Of a DNA stretch of 64,000 nt, positions 29,501 through 35,699 are shown one piece after another. The stretch lies in the NCBI RefSeq assembly GCF_019317285.1, contig NZ_CP079218.1, positions 4,774,001-4,838,000 of the forward strand. Direction: 5' to 3'. Each line of letters opens with the position of its first letter. Positions within the stretch are counted from its first letter, which is position 1. The notes under the pieces were generated by a model that worked only from the letters and a program-made list of their open reading frames with translations, had not been told where the DNA came from and searched no databases. Position numbers and translations under genes: made by a program. The stretch comes from Pedobacter sp. D749. GTDB lineage: Bacteria; Bacteroidota; Bacteroidia; Sphingobacteriales; Sphingobacteriaceae.

Positions 29501-30132
29501 AACATTCTATAGTGGTCATCATTAGCGTTACCATTGGTACGCTTGTTTAGCAGCTGCCAGGCAATAGAAGAAGGCGATGTTCCCTGGATATATTCACCAC
29601 CAGCATCAATAGATTCAGCATCGCCGATCACCATACCTGGGTAAGTAATATTTGTCCAGACCCCGTTCATCAAGATATCAACTTTTACGTCGATATCGAA
29701 CTTGATTGTTGCGCCGGTTGTGGTAGCAAGACCCGAATTTACCACACCTCTGGAATTGGGCTTAGTAAGTCCGTTTCCAGAATAGATCAGGTCGAGCCCA
29801 TCACCGGAATATTGACCAGGCGTATAGGCTACCATATTTCCGCCAGCATTAGTAGTGCGGTTAGAAATGATGGCCGTAATGCGGACTGTTGGGGAGAACA
29901 TCCAGCGGTACGTACCATTTACCACATTGTTACTGTTAAAAGCAGCTGGCTTTTCAGTCAGGGTAGCATTATCCCAGGTAAGCCAGTATACAGCTTTGGT
30001 AAGATCGCCAGCTGTTCCGCCAATGGCATATTGTGCCCTGGCGTTGTTTACGAAAAAAGTTAGAGCAACGAGCAATCCAATTGCGTACCGAAATCGTAAG
30101 TTTCGTTTTAAATAAAGTAAAAATTTTTCCAT
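20572..30132 (-). CDS. Giant type IX-secreted adhesin with 14 tandem DUF7507-like repeats
   Basis: 3186 residues. Signal peptide about 1-33 (ending NNARAQ); an N-terminal lectin-like/GEVED region (about 40-470, DGETEDYKLKD); a carboxypeptidase-regulatory domain; Ig/CshA-like modules (IDVLANDTDPNG; YTPTNGYIGTDTYTY); one diverged DUF11/DUF7507 unit; then 14 units of 133 residues (932-2793), each with a DTNGDGKVNLGD Ca2+-loop motif and a CPDC pair; another diverged unit and two more Ig-like modules; and a gliding-motility-type C-terminal domain (about 3100-3186, IPNVFTPNGDGKNDLF to the final KGWVLIKK). The last is a type B CTD used by the type IX system. It is probably a long surface fibre for attachment or gliding, as for SprB-class proteins. 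Repeat number may vary. Confidence 0.93.
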   Translation of the reverse strand: MEKFLLYLKRNLRFRYAIGLLVALTFFVNNARAQYAIGGTAGDLTKAVYWLTWDNATLTEKPAAFNSNNVVNGTYRWMFSPTVRITAIISNRTTNAGGNMVAYTPGQYSGDGLDLIYSGNGLTKPNSRGVVNSGLATTTGATIKFDIDVKVDILMNGVWTNITYPGMVIGDAESIDAGGEYIQGTSPSSIAWQLLNKRTNGNANDDHYRMLLSNAGKKFKLSANLTPGNFGIQAVMFAHNASNLLDVEMKGSGITAMAIGFVLPFDLGDAPISYGDKVGHYIDKFLITDYFPGDGDYATVNYPTTPLTPEATVYIGSPNVDADGLGAHGPLANADNNTQNNDENTIDASALADVKVNQAGDYVIRFPVTNTKNVPAVVRGWVDFDGDGIFSPNEMISVTVPANASNYTVTLTYPNASFINDIKTGPLYARIRITTSTLIDDPATPVDERSTSFAADGETEDYKLKDIIGPSISGNVINDGNGLSDNQISGTGINTLGGSPLYAYLLDNTNKIIAKTPVAADGSYQFANLNKGTYSVAISTVNVPVNGTNTIANIPPTIPTGWNAVGDAFGVNNSQTGFETGVPDMRVTVVIPGLSMDVTAVNFAVDQVPVAVNDGVSTTIDTDLIIDVLANDTDPNGNATINKTTVLLFNPTTNTYSTSLTVANQGVYTVDPATGQVTFNPEPAFIGIATPVKYTVKDNAGVVSNQGTITVRIKPVGVDDASLTALNTPVTTVVKSNDGVSASGTTVSKVANPTHGSVVVNGDGTITYTPTNGYIGTDTYTYKLTTGDLVDSDPITVTITIGTNPKISLVKSITNTGSGAGGTFKLGDVINYSFKVKNEGDVILNTVALAESLPFVTLTGPTGDTGNDQLLSVSEVWTYSGTYTVTQANVDAGKVTNQATVTAKDPINTPVSDISGSTALNDTPTETIITQTPVIKLTKTGTYADTNGDGKVNLGDKISYTFKVENTGNVTVSDIVITDPKVTVTGGPVTLLPGAADLTTFTASYTVTQADIDKGAVYNIATATGKDPKGNNVTDQSESGNPSGPGTPPVDPACPDCTITPLPQTPVIKLTKTGTYADTNGDGKVNLGDKISYTFKVENTGNVTVSDIVITDPKVTVTGGPVTLLPGAADLNTFTASYTVTQADIDKGAVYNIATATGKDPKGNNVTDQSESGNPSGPGTPPVDPACPDCTITPLPQTPVIKLTKTGTYADTNGDGKVNLGDKISYTFKVENTGNVTMSDIVITDPKVTVTGGPVTLLPGAADLNTFTASYTVTQADIDKGAVYNIATATGKDPKGNNVTDQSESGNPSGPGTPPVDPACPDCTITPLPQSPVIKLTKTGTYADTNGDGKVNLGDKISYTFKVENTGNVTVSDIVITDPKVTVTGGPVTLLPGAADLSSFTASYTVTQADIDKGAVYNIATATGKDPKGNNVTDQSESGNPSGPGTPPVDPACPDCTITPLPQTPVIKLTKTGTYADTNGDGKVNLGDKISYTFKVENTGNVTVSDIVITDPKVTVTGGPVTLLPGAADLSSFTASYTVTQADIDKGAVYNIATATGKDPKGNNVTDQSESGNPSGPGTPPVDPACPDCTVTPLPQSPVIKLTKTGTYADTNGDGKVNLGDKISYTFKVENTGNVTMSDIVITDPKVTVTGGPVTLLPGAADLNTFTASYTVTQADIDKGAVYNIATATGKDPKGNNVTDQSESGNPSGPGTPPVDPACPDCTVTPLPQTPVIKLTKTGTYADTNGDGKVNLGDKISYTFKVENTGNVTVSDIVITDPKVTVTGGPVTLLPGAADLTTFTASYTVTQADIDKGAVYNIATATGKDPKGNNVTDHSESGNPSGPGTPPVDPACPDCTVTPLPQTPVIKLTKTGTYADTNGDGKVNLGDKISYTFKVENTGNVTVSDIVITDPKVTVTGGPVTLLPGAADLSSFTASYTVTQADIDKGAVYNIATATGKDPKGNNVTDQSESGNPSGPGTPPVDPACPDCTVTPLPQSPVIKLTKTGTYADTNGDGKVNLGDKISYTFKVENTGNVTMSDIVITDPKVTVTGGPVTLLPGAADLNTFTASYTVTQADIDKGAVYNIATATGKDPKGNNVTDQSESGNPSGPGTPPVDPACPDCTITPLPQSPVIKLTKTGTYADTNGDGKVNLGDKISYTFKVENTGNVTVSDIVITDPKVTVTGGPVTLLPGAADLNTFTASYTVTQADIDKGAVYNIATATGKDPKGNNVTDQSESGNPSGPGTPPVDPACPDCTITPLPQSPVIKLTKTGTYADTNGDGKVNLGDKISYTFKVENTGNVTVSDIVITDPKVTVTGGPVTLLPGAADLSSFTASYTVTQADIDKGAVYNIATATGKDPKGNNVTDQSESGNPSGPGTPPVDPACPDCTITPLPQTPVIKLTKTGTYADTNGDGKVNLGDKISYTFKVENTGNVTVSDIVITDPKVTVTGGPVTLLPGAADLSSFTASYTVTQADIDKGAVYNIATATGKDPKGNNVTDQSESGNPSGPGTPPVDPACPDCTVTPLPQSPVIKLTKTGTYADTNGDGKVNLGDKISYTFKVENTGNVTMSDIVITDPKVTVTGGPVTLLPGAADLNTFTASYTVTQADIDKGAVYNIATATGKDPKGNNVTDQSESGNPSGPGTPPVDPACPDCTVTPLPQTPVIKLTKTGTYADTNGDGKVNLGDKISYTFKVENTGNVTVSDIVITDPKVTVTGGPVTLLPGAADLTTFTASYTVTQADIDKGAVYNIATATGKDPKGNNVTDQSESGNPSGPGTPPVDPACPDCTVTPLPQTGALVLVKKVTNVGTGVQGAFVLNNNIEYTFTITNTGNTTLSNIVLNDPLIFAGTKVIPGALAPGATVTHKETYKITAADIDNGKVTNTAVATAKDPKGNDVKDTSGTDTDNDTATETPLAKPPVAKDDAGKTQQNKPVTVNVQTNDLPGSKPLVPASTTVITNPAHGTVKVNTDGTVNYTPDNGYTGTDTFTYTVTDENGQVSNTATVTITVIPSKPIAIDDHAETEYNKPVSIPVLTNDRIDGSPFDRSTVEVISSPAHGTLVVNVDGTVIYTPYSGYTGKDQFTYRVKDENGNWTNVAIATIDVTGFFIPNVFTPNGDGKNDLFVIVGIENYQQVEIAIFNRWGNEVYRNSNYKNTWDGQGLNAGTYYYMITLRNGNDKQIKKGWVLIKK
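21754..27339 (-). repeat. Array of 14 tandem 399-bp in-frame repeats in the adhesin gene
   Basis: Fourteen copies, each exactly 399 bp (133 codons), with no length change. Copies differ by a few codons (VSD/MSD, TTF/NTF/SSF, CTIT/CTVT). Units 4-7 and 11-14 show the same variant order. Two stretches, 21857-23490 and 24650-26283, are identical over 1634 bp at an offset of 2793 bp (seven units). Short-read assemblies could have collapsed or expanded it. Confidence 0.97.
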
Positions 30133-30211
30133 GCGATAAGTTTATCTTTCCCCTTACACATAGGGGAGCGTTAAGTGGGCGCAAAGATGACTTATGCAGG
30201 CATTAGTAACG

Positions 30212-30252
30212 GATCATCCATATGGGCAGGCGTACTTCCCACATGGATGATC
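30212..30252. promoter_or_regulatory. 15-bp inverted repeat between the araC-like gene and the adhesin gene
   Basis: Arms GATCATCCATATGGG and CCCACATGGATGATC (one mismatch) surround an 11-nt loop. It begins at the stop codon of the upstream regulator and ends 79 nt before the adhesin ATG. No T run follows on the minus strand. It could be an operator, an attenuator, or an RNA stabiliser. Confidence 0.6.
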
Positions 30253-31373
30253 TATGTTGATGTGACCTCTTGCAGGTACTCTGAAGGCGTGAGGCCAACT
30301 ATCAATTTGAAGTTTCTATTAAACGAAATCTTTGAATTAAAGCCACTTGCGAGAGCAAGTTGTTCTATAGTTAGCTTGCTCCCGGATTTATTATCGAGCA
30401 TATGGCAAGCATATGCTATGCGGTGCTTGTTAACGAAGCTGGTAAAATTGGTCTGCAGCTGCAAATTGAATGTTTGCGTAAGGTGGTGGGCTGGAATTTT
30501 AAGTTGGAGTGCAAGATTTTCCAGGGAAAGAGACGGATCAAGGTAAGGTTTTTGCGCATCCATCAGATCATTAAGTCTGGAAGTATATTCCTGCAGCTGG
30601 AGATCCGATAATTTCGACTTGGCATATAAAGGGGTTGCGTCTTTATCAAGAGCATCCTCTAAAGGTCGCTCGCCATCAGCGCGGTGAATCTTAAGGAACA
30701 TATTTTTCAGATAACCGAGAATCAGGACTGTGATAATCAGCATGAACGTATAAATAGTTGTTCGAAACACATAGCTGCTTTGTGCGGCAGTACCATGTTT
30801 AGCTATGGAGATGCTTACAGCAATAAAGAACATACTGACAAACAGCATCATAATTCCGCCCACTAATATGATATTACGTTTCCGCTTCATGTGCAGGATT
30901 GCATTGCTTCCGTTACTAAAGATGCCCGTAAAGGTGTAGCCTAAAAGAGAGCATACCGAGCACAATGCACTTATTCGCATCACTGGCTTGAAAATATGGG
31001 GATCCTTATACCAACCGTAGATTGCCGAATGGATAAAGATAACGAAGAAGATTGCGAATGGGGTTAAATGAATCAATACCCTACCCGTAGAAATCGTCTT
31101 TCCTTTCATTGCCCGAAGCGCAAAGTAAAGAAAAGGACCGTAGACAAATATGAAAGGCATCATCCTATCCAACCACCGCTCGTGTATGTAGAAATTCTCC
31201 AGATAAAAGACATAAAATGCATGGAAAAACACAAATATGGAAAATGCGTTGATGACTTTTCCAAACAAATCTTTTTTGTTGTATTCAAATCCGATATAGA
31301 TGTTTATCGCACTAACAGTTCCTGTCAACAATAGCAGGTAGGGAATCAGTGGGAATATTGCCGGTTCATTCAT
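30252..31373 (-). CDS. Membrane-bound AraC-family transcriptional regulator
   Basis: 373 residues. Six to seven transmembrane helices (about 1-225) are followed by a linker and a C-terminal AraC helix-turn-helix domain (about 270-370): LSLENLALQLKIPAHHLTQTFN, then IEQLALASGFNSKISFNRNFKLIVGLTPSEYLQ, the standard second-HTH signature. Such Bacteroidota proteins sense through the membrane part and bind DNA through the tail. It starts 5 nt after the stop of the upstream paralogue and precedes the adhesin operon in the same direction, so it may control that operon. The signal is unknown. Confidence 0.85.
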   Translation of the reverse strand: MNEPAIFPLIPYLLLLTGTVSAINIYIGFEYNKKDLFGKVINAFSIFVFFHAFYVFYLENFYIHERWLDRMMPFIFVYGPFLYFALRAMKGKTISTGRVLIHLTPFAIFFVIFIHSAIYGWYKDPHIFKPVMRISALCSVCSLLGYTFTGIFSNGSNAILHMKRKRNIILVGGIMMLFVSMFFIAVSISIAKHGTAAQSSYVFRTTIYTFMLIITVLILGYLKNMFLKIHRADGERPLEDALDKDATPLYAKSKLSDLQLQEYTSRLNDLMDAQKPYLDPSLSLENLALQLKIPAHHLTQTFNLQLQTNFTSFVNKHRIAYACHMLDNKSGSKLTIEQLALASGFNSKISFNRNFKLIVGLTPSEYLQEVTST

Positions 31374-31378
31374 AGGTG

Positions 31379-32383
31379 CTAAGGGGTACGCTGAGGATCT
31401 AAGTAAGTTCGCTGGTATTCTTGTGGTGTTAAATTAGTGATTTGCTTAAAATATTTATTGAAAGACGTTTTTGAGTTGAAACCGCATTCATAAGCTAAAG
31501 ATTCAATGGTAAGCATGCCGTTGCTGGATTTCATTTGTTCAATAGCATAGCTGATTCTATACTGAGCTACGAACTTATAAAATGTGAGCTTCATGTGCAC
31601 CGTAAATATTTGAGAGAGCAGGTGTTTTGGGATGTCTAATGTTTTAGAAAGAAGCTCCAATGACAGGTCGGATTTGAGATAAATATTTGTGTTGTCAAAG
31701 CAGTCGGTGATCATTTTTCTGTAGCGCTCTGCCATCTCAGTACTCAACTGCGAATTAGCATACATAGGTGTTACGGCGTCTTCCAGCTTCGCTGGAAGCG
31801 CTTTTGGCGCATTCGCCAGGTATCGAAAAACCAGGAAACTCATGCTCAATAACAGAAAATAACTAAAGAAACGGTAGTCAATCCGCATGTCAATTTTAAA
31901 TACGTTCCAGCATAAATACATCAGGATCATTAGTGTGGCAATGATGATATATATGGCAGCGCACATGACCAGCAGGTCGGCAGCAAGTGTATTTTTTGCC
32001 GAGTACAGTTTATTGAGTGTCAGGCAGCTGTATGTTATTAGTGATATAGAGATCACCAAATAGGAATTTTGGTAAAGCGCAAATGAGCTACTGGCCCATG
32101 TATAATGAAAGATTGTGGTAAACCATACATATGCATAGAGAACCGTGGTAAGCGCCGCCGGTATTAAATGTAAGCCATCTTTACTGGTCGTTCGGGGCCC
32201 AGATAGAGATCGTAAAGCAAGATGGAGCAGTGGTCCAAACAACATCCATGCGGGGTTCCATAAACGCTCATTAAACTTTATTTCATTTGTGATCCATTGA
32301 AATTTGTAAAAGACAACATAAATTCCAAGGCAAGCTGAGAGCAAAATTAATTTGTTGAAGGTATCGGCTAGCTTTAAAAGCAT
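31379..32383 (-). CDS. Second membrane-bound AraC-family regulator, tandem paralogue
   Basis: 334 residues with the same design as the downstream gene: six to seven hydrophobic helices (about 5-200), a short linker with the shared motif TPMYANSQLSTEM (TPLYAKSKLSDLQ in the neighbour), and an AraC HTH domain ending in ESLAYECGFNSKTSFNKYFKQITNLTPQEYQ. The two arose by duplication but have diverged strongly in the sensor part, so they may respond to different signals. First gene of this unit; tRNA-Asp and its terminator lie upstream. Confidence 0.85.
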   Translation of the reverse strand: MLLKLADTFNKLILLSACLGIYVVFYKFQWITNEIKFNERLWNPAWMLFGPLLHLALRSLSGPRTTSKDGLHLIPAALTTVLYAYVWFTTIFHYTWASSSFALYQNSYLVISISLITYSCLTLNKLYSAKNTLAADLLVMCAAIYIIIATLMILMYLCWNVFKIDMRIDYRFFSYFLLLSMSFLVFRYLANAPKALPAKLEDAVTPMYANSQLSTEMAERYRKMITDCFDNTNIYLKSDLSLELLSKTLDIPKHLLSQIFTVHMKLTFYKFVAQYRISYAIEQMKSSNGMLTIESLAYECGFNSKTSFNKYFKQITNLTPQEYQRTYLDPQRTP

Positions 32384-32512
32384 TTTTTATTAATCATCAA
32401 GGATATTCGACTATCAACAAAGTTACCCTTTTCTAAAATATTTTTAGTGATTTCGGTTGTTCAGTTTGTTATTAAGGAAAGGGAGCAAGCGGGATTCTTG
32501 GGGGCATTAAAC

Positions 32513-32547
32513 AAAAAAGCCTCAACTTTTGCAAGTTAAGGCTTTTG
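32513..32547 (-). terminator. Terminator of the second tRNA-Asp
   Basis: A 14-bp stem with one mismatch (AAAAGCCTCAACTT / AAGTTAAGGCTTTT) just past the tRNA 3' end on the minus strand, followed by T residues. Its sequence is unrelated to the terminator of the first copy. Confidence 0.85.
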
Positions 32548-32549
32548 TT

Positions 32550-32654
32550 GCGGAATGGACGGGACTCGAACCCGCGACCTCCTGCGTGACAGGCAGGCAT
32601 TCTAACCAGCTGAACTACCACTCCTTTTGTTCTTCTTTAAAGTTCGAACCTCTT
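32550..32654. repeat. 105-bp direct repeat, copy 2
   Basis: Exact copy of 16745-16849; the offset is 15,805 bp. Beyond the exact core, weak similarity continues for about 30 nt (TTTCG...TGCAAATATA...ACTATAT) into the tRNA promoter region. Confidence 0.95.
32551..32624 (-). tRNA. tRNA-Asp (GTC), second copy
   Basis: Identical in all 74 positions to the tRNA at 16746-16819, with anticodon GTC in the loop CTGTCAC. Same orientation. Confidence 0.95.
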
Positions 32655-32727
32655 GTCTCTTTCGAGGTTGCAAATATAGAGACTATATTTTAATTCGCAA
32701 ACTTTTTTTTCAAAAATATTTAACTCC

Positions 32728-33801
32728 TTAACCTACAGCACCTTCCTGCATCTTCTCTGCATTTTCTGCGAACTGGAGTGCGTCAATAATCTCCTGGATA
32801 TCCCCATCCATAATACTTGGCAGGTTATACATCGTTAATCCGATACGGTGTTCGGTAACACGTCCTTGTGGATAGTTATAAGTTCTGATCTTAGCCGAAC
32901 GATCTCCGGTTGACACCATTGTTTTACGTTTAGCAGCAATATCACCATTCTTTTTCTGCAATTCGATATCGTAAAGTTTACTACGCAACATCTCCATCGC
33001 AATTACACGGTTACCCAACTGAGAACGTTCTTGTTGACATACCACTACAATACCCGACGGTTTATGTGTTAACTGCACCTTGGTTTCTACCTTATTTACG
33101 TTCTGTCCACCGGCACCGCCCGAGCGCGAAGTTTGCAACTCAATATCAGCAGGGTTAATATACAGATCAATTTCTTCTGCTTCCGGTAAAACTGCTACTG
33201 AAGCCGCTGAGGTATGCACACGGCCCTGCGTTTCCGTATCTGGCACGCGTTGTACGCGGTGTACACCACTTTCGTACTTTAACTGACCATAAACATCATC
33301 GCCATTCACTTTCAGAATTACCTCTTTATAACCGCCCGCTGTACCTTCAGTTACATCAACAGTCTCCACTTTCCAACCCTTAGTTTCGAAATAACGGGTA
33401 TACATGCGGTATAAATCGCCCGCAAATAAAGCCGCTTCATCGCCACCAGTACCTCCGCGAATCTCAAAAACTGCATTTTTAGCATCTTCAGGGTCTTTAG
33501 GAATCAACATCAAGCGGATATTGCTTTCCATTTCTTCCTGCTGTTTTAACAAAAGATCGAGTTCTTCTTTTGCCATTTCGCGCATTTCAGCATCTTTCTC
33601 TGTAGCTAAAATTTCTTTGTTGGCATCAATATTACTCATTACATTTTTGTAGATTTTATATTCATCTACAATCTTGCCTAAATCTTTATATTCTTTATTT
33701 AAAGCCGCAAAACGTTTCATATCCTGAATGACATCCGGATTGCTCAACGATTCTTCCACATCTTCCCAACGCAGCTTTATAGCTTCTAATTTATCTAACA
33801 T
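32728..33801 (-). CDS. prfA: Peptide chain release factor 1
   Basis: 357 residues from the Met at 33801 ([10 protein letters not shown]), the usual RF1 start; an upstream in-frame Met at 33861 would add 20 residues with no family support. RF1 ends translation at UAA and UAG in the ribosome. The GGQ motif that triggers peptide release is at 231-233 ([13 protein letters not shown]), and the stop-codon reading loop is in [14 protein letters not shown], where PxT reads PDT. The length is typical. It is followed by the tRNA-Asp promoter region on the same strand. Confidence 0.95.
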   Translation of the reverse strand: MLDKLEAIKLRWEDVEESLSNPDVIQDMKRFAALNKEYKDLGKIVDEYKIYKNVMSNIDANKEILATEKDAEMREMAKEELDLLLKQQEEMESNIRLMLIPKDPEDAKNAVFEIRGGTGGDEAALFAGDLYRMYTRYFETKGWKVETVDVTEGTAGGYKEVILKVNGDDVYGQLKYESGVHRVQRVPDTETQGRVHTSAASVAVLPEAEEIDLYINPADIELQTSRSGGAGGQNVNKVETKVQLTHKPSGIVVVCQQERSQLGNRVIAMEMLRSKLYDIELQKKNGDIAAKRKTMVSTGDRSAKIRTYNYPQGRVTEHRIGLTMYNLPSIMDGDIQEIIDALQFAENAEKMQEGAVG

Positions 33802-34486
33802 ATTTATTCTTGTTGAAATTTCCTGACGGCGGGTATAGGCCCAAAAATTCAGGAAATGCAAAAATAAGGAAAAAAGCTGAATTAGTTTGTTTAGGATTAT
33901 AGGTTAATTGGTTAACTTTTTGAACTGGTTAATCGCTTGGACGTAATGCGAGATAAAATAAAACAATATGTTGTCCGTTAGTCAAAAATTCTAAAAAGTT
34001 GATTTAAGGTTTTGGAAATGAGCAGTTCCTCTCCTATGGCAGCCGGTAGCCCCGCTATCACTCCAAGTCCTCGCTGCGCTGTGGGCTTTCCGTTTTATCG
34101 GGTTTAGGAACACAGGGAGGGTGCAGTTAGGCCCAATGCGACCCTCAATAGTAGCATGAACCTGCGTAACTAAACGGGATTGTAGTGGCAGCTCCCGATT
34201 TTCCTTCAAAATCGGGACTATAACGGAAAGCCCGACGAACATTAAGAAAAGTTACATACACTGCTTTCCAAAAAAACAGACTATATAGTTGGAATAATAG
34301 TTTTAGGCTGAGAAAAGTGCTATTTAAAGGTTTTGGAAATGGGCAGTTCCTCACTTATGGCGGCCAGTAGCCCCGCTATCACTTCAAGTCCTCGCTGCGC
34401 TGTGGGCTTCCCGTTTTATCGGGTTTAGGAACAGAGGGCGGCACAGCTAGGCGATGTGCAACCCAAATAGCTAAACGGCTCAAAAA
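33802..34486. repeat. Gene-free spacer with two direct copies of a ~138-bp repeat
   Basis: Copies at 34006-34144 and 34327-34464 (offset 321 bp) share long stretches such as TAGCCCCGCTATCACT, GTCCTCGCTGCGCTGTGGGC and CCGTTTTATCGGGTTTAGGA, with scattered changes. Each holds a small CCCGATAAAACGGG hairpin on the minus strand. Translations across it are not protein-like. It resembles dispersed intergenic repeats of Bacteroidota genomes. Confidence 0.8.
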
Positions 34487-35236
34487 TTAAGCCTCTGGCT
34501 TGTAATATTCCAATTTTAAATCAACACCATCAAAAACCCCATAAGAATTATAATTAAGCCATTCGCCAATATTTACATAGCGGCTTCCCTTACCCAAATC
34601 AATATCAAGCGGCAGGTGTCTATGTCCGAAAATAAAGTAATCGAAATGCGCTTTCTGCAGATGTTCTTTGGCATAAATGGCCAGCCATTCTTTATCCTCG
34701 CCTAAAAAAACTTCTTTTTCGGTTTGTGCAGCCCTACTGCCCTGGCTCCATCCATTTGCAATGCCGATGCCCAGGTTTGGATGCAAACGGGCAAACAACC
34801 ATTGACAAAGTTTGCTTCTAAAAATTTTCCTTAAGAATTTATATTTGTTGTCTCCAGGCCCTAAACCGTCGCCATGGTGTAGATAAAATTTCTTACCTCC
34901 TCTTTCGATGATCAATTCATCACTTACAATTTCCATCCCGATTTCCTGAATGAAATAATCGCGCACCCACATATCATGGTTGCCTTTAAAAAAATAGATT
35001 TTTATCCCGGCATCAGCCATAGTTGCCAATTTACCCTGCAGGCGAATAAAGCCTTTAGGAATTACTTTCGAATACTCGAACCAGAAGTCGAAAATATCGC
35101 CCATCAAAAACAATTCGCCACAATTTGGTTCTATAAAATCTAACCAACTTACAATGCGCGCTTCACGGACACGGCTTTCGGCATAATTGGGCGTACCTAA
35201 ATGAAAATCGGAAGCGAAATAAATATTTTTTGCCAT
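34487..35236 (-). CDS. lpxH: UDP-2,3-diacylglucosamine diphosphatase family protein (LpxH-like)
   Basis: 249 residues of the calcineurin-like metallophosphoesterase fold. The metal ligands are all present: D10/H12 (SDFH), D47 in GDIFD, N86/H87 in GNHD, H121 in HHGDG, and H205/H207 in GHRH. LpxH removes UMP from UDP-2,3-diacylglucosamine to give lipid X in lipid A synthesis at the cytoplasmic face of the inner membrane. Length and the FWFEY segment after GDIFD fit Bacteroidota LpxH homologues; other phosphoesterases of the family cannot be fully excluded. A single gene between repeat-filled spacers. Confidence 0.82.
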   Translation of the reverse strand: MAKNIYFASDFHLGTPNYAESRVREARIVSWLDFIEPNCGELFLMGDIFDFWFEYSKVIPKGFIRLQGKLATMADAGIKIYFFKGNHDMWVRDYFIQEIGMEIVSDELIIERGGKKFYLHHGDGLGPGDNKYKFLRKIFRSKLCQWLFARLHPNLGIGIANGWSQGSRAAQTEKEVFLGEDKEWLAIYAKEHLQKAHFDYFIFGHRHLPLDIDLGKGSRYVNIGEWLNYNSYGVFDGVDLKLEYYKPEA

Positions 35237-35699
35237 GGATTTTTCAAAGGTAAGGCAAAAAGCTTAAAAAGACTAAAGAGGGGAAGACCACACAAAGACT
35301 AAAGCTTAAAGGCCAAAGAATAAAATAATGAGCCAAACTCAGTGTAAATCTGTGTTTCCGTGGCAAAAAACTTAATGCCCTTAATTTCTCAATGGTAAAA
35401 ACCCTAAGGTAAAGGCTGAAAAACCAGTACAAAGACTAAAACTTAAAATATCTTAATCTGTGCAATCAACCCGAAGGTAAAAAAGCTGAAAGACTAAGGC
35501 GAAAGAATAAAATAACGAGCTAAACTCCGTGTAAATCTGTGTTTCCGTGGCAAAAAACTTAATACCCTTAATTTCTCAATGGTAAAAACCCGAAGGTAAA
35601 GGCTGAAAAACCAGTATAAAGACTAAAATTTAAAATACCTTAATCAGTGTAATCAAGCCGAAGGTAAAAACATATATTAGTAAATAAATCTGTTTCACT
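35237..35699. repeat. Spacer with a two-copy 187-bp tandem repeat
   Basis: Copies occupy about 35296-35482 and 35483-35669 with an exact period of 187 bp; shared words include GTGTAAATCTGTGTTTCCGT and CTTAATTTCTCAATGGTAAA. A few substitutions separate them. The repeat runs up to 30 nt before the peptidase start codon, so it may include that gene's leader. No protein-like ORF. Confidence 0.8.
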
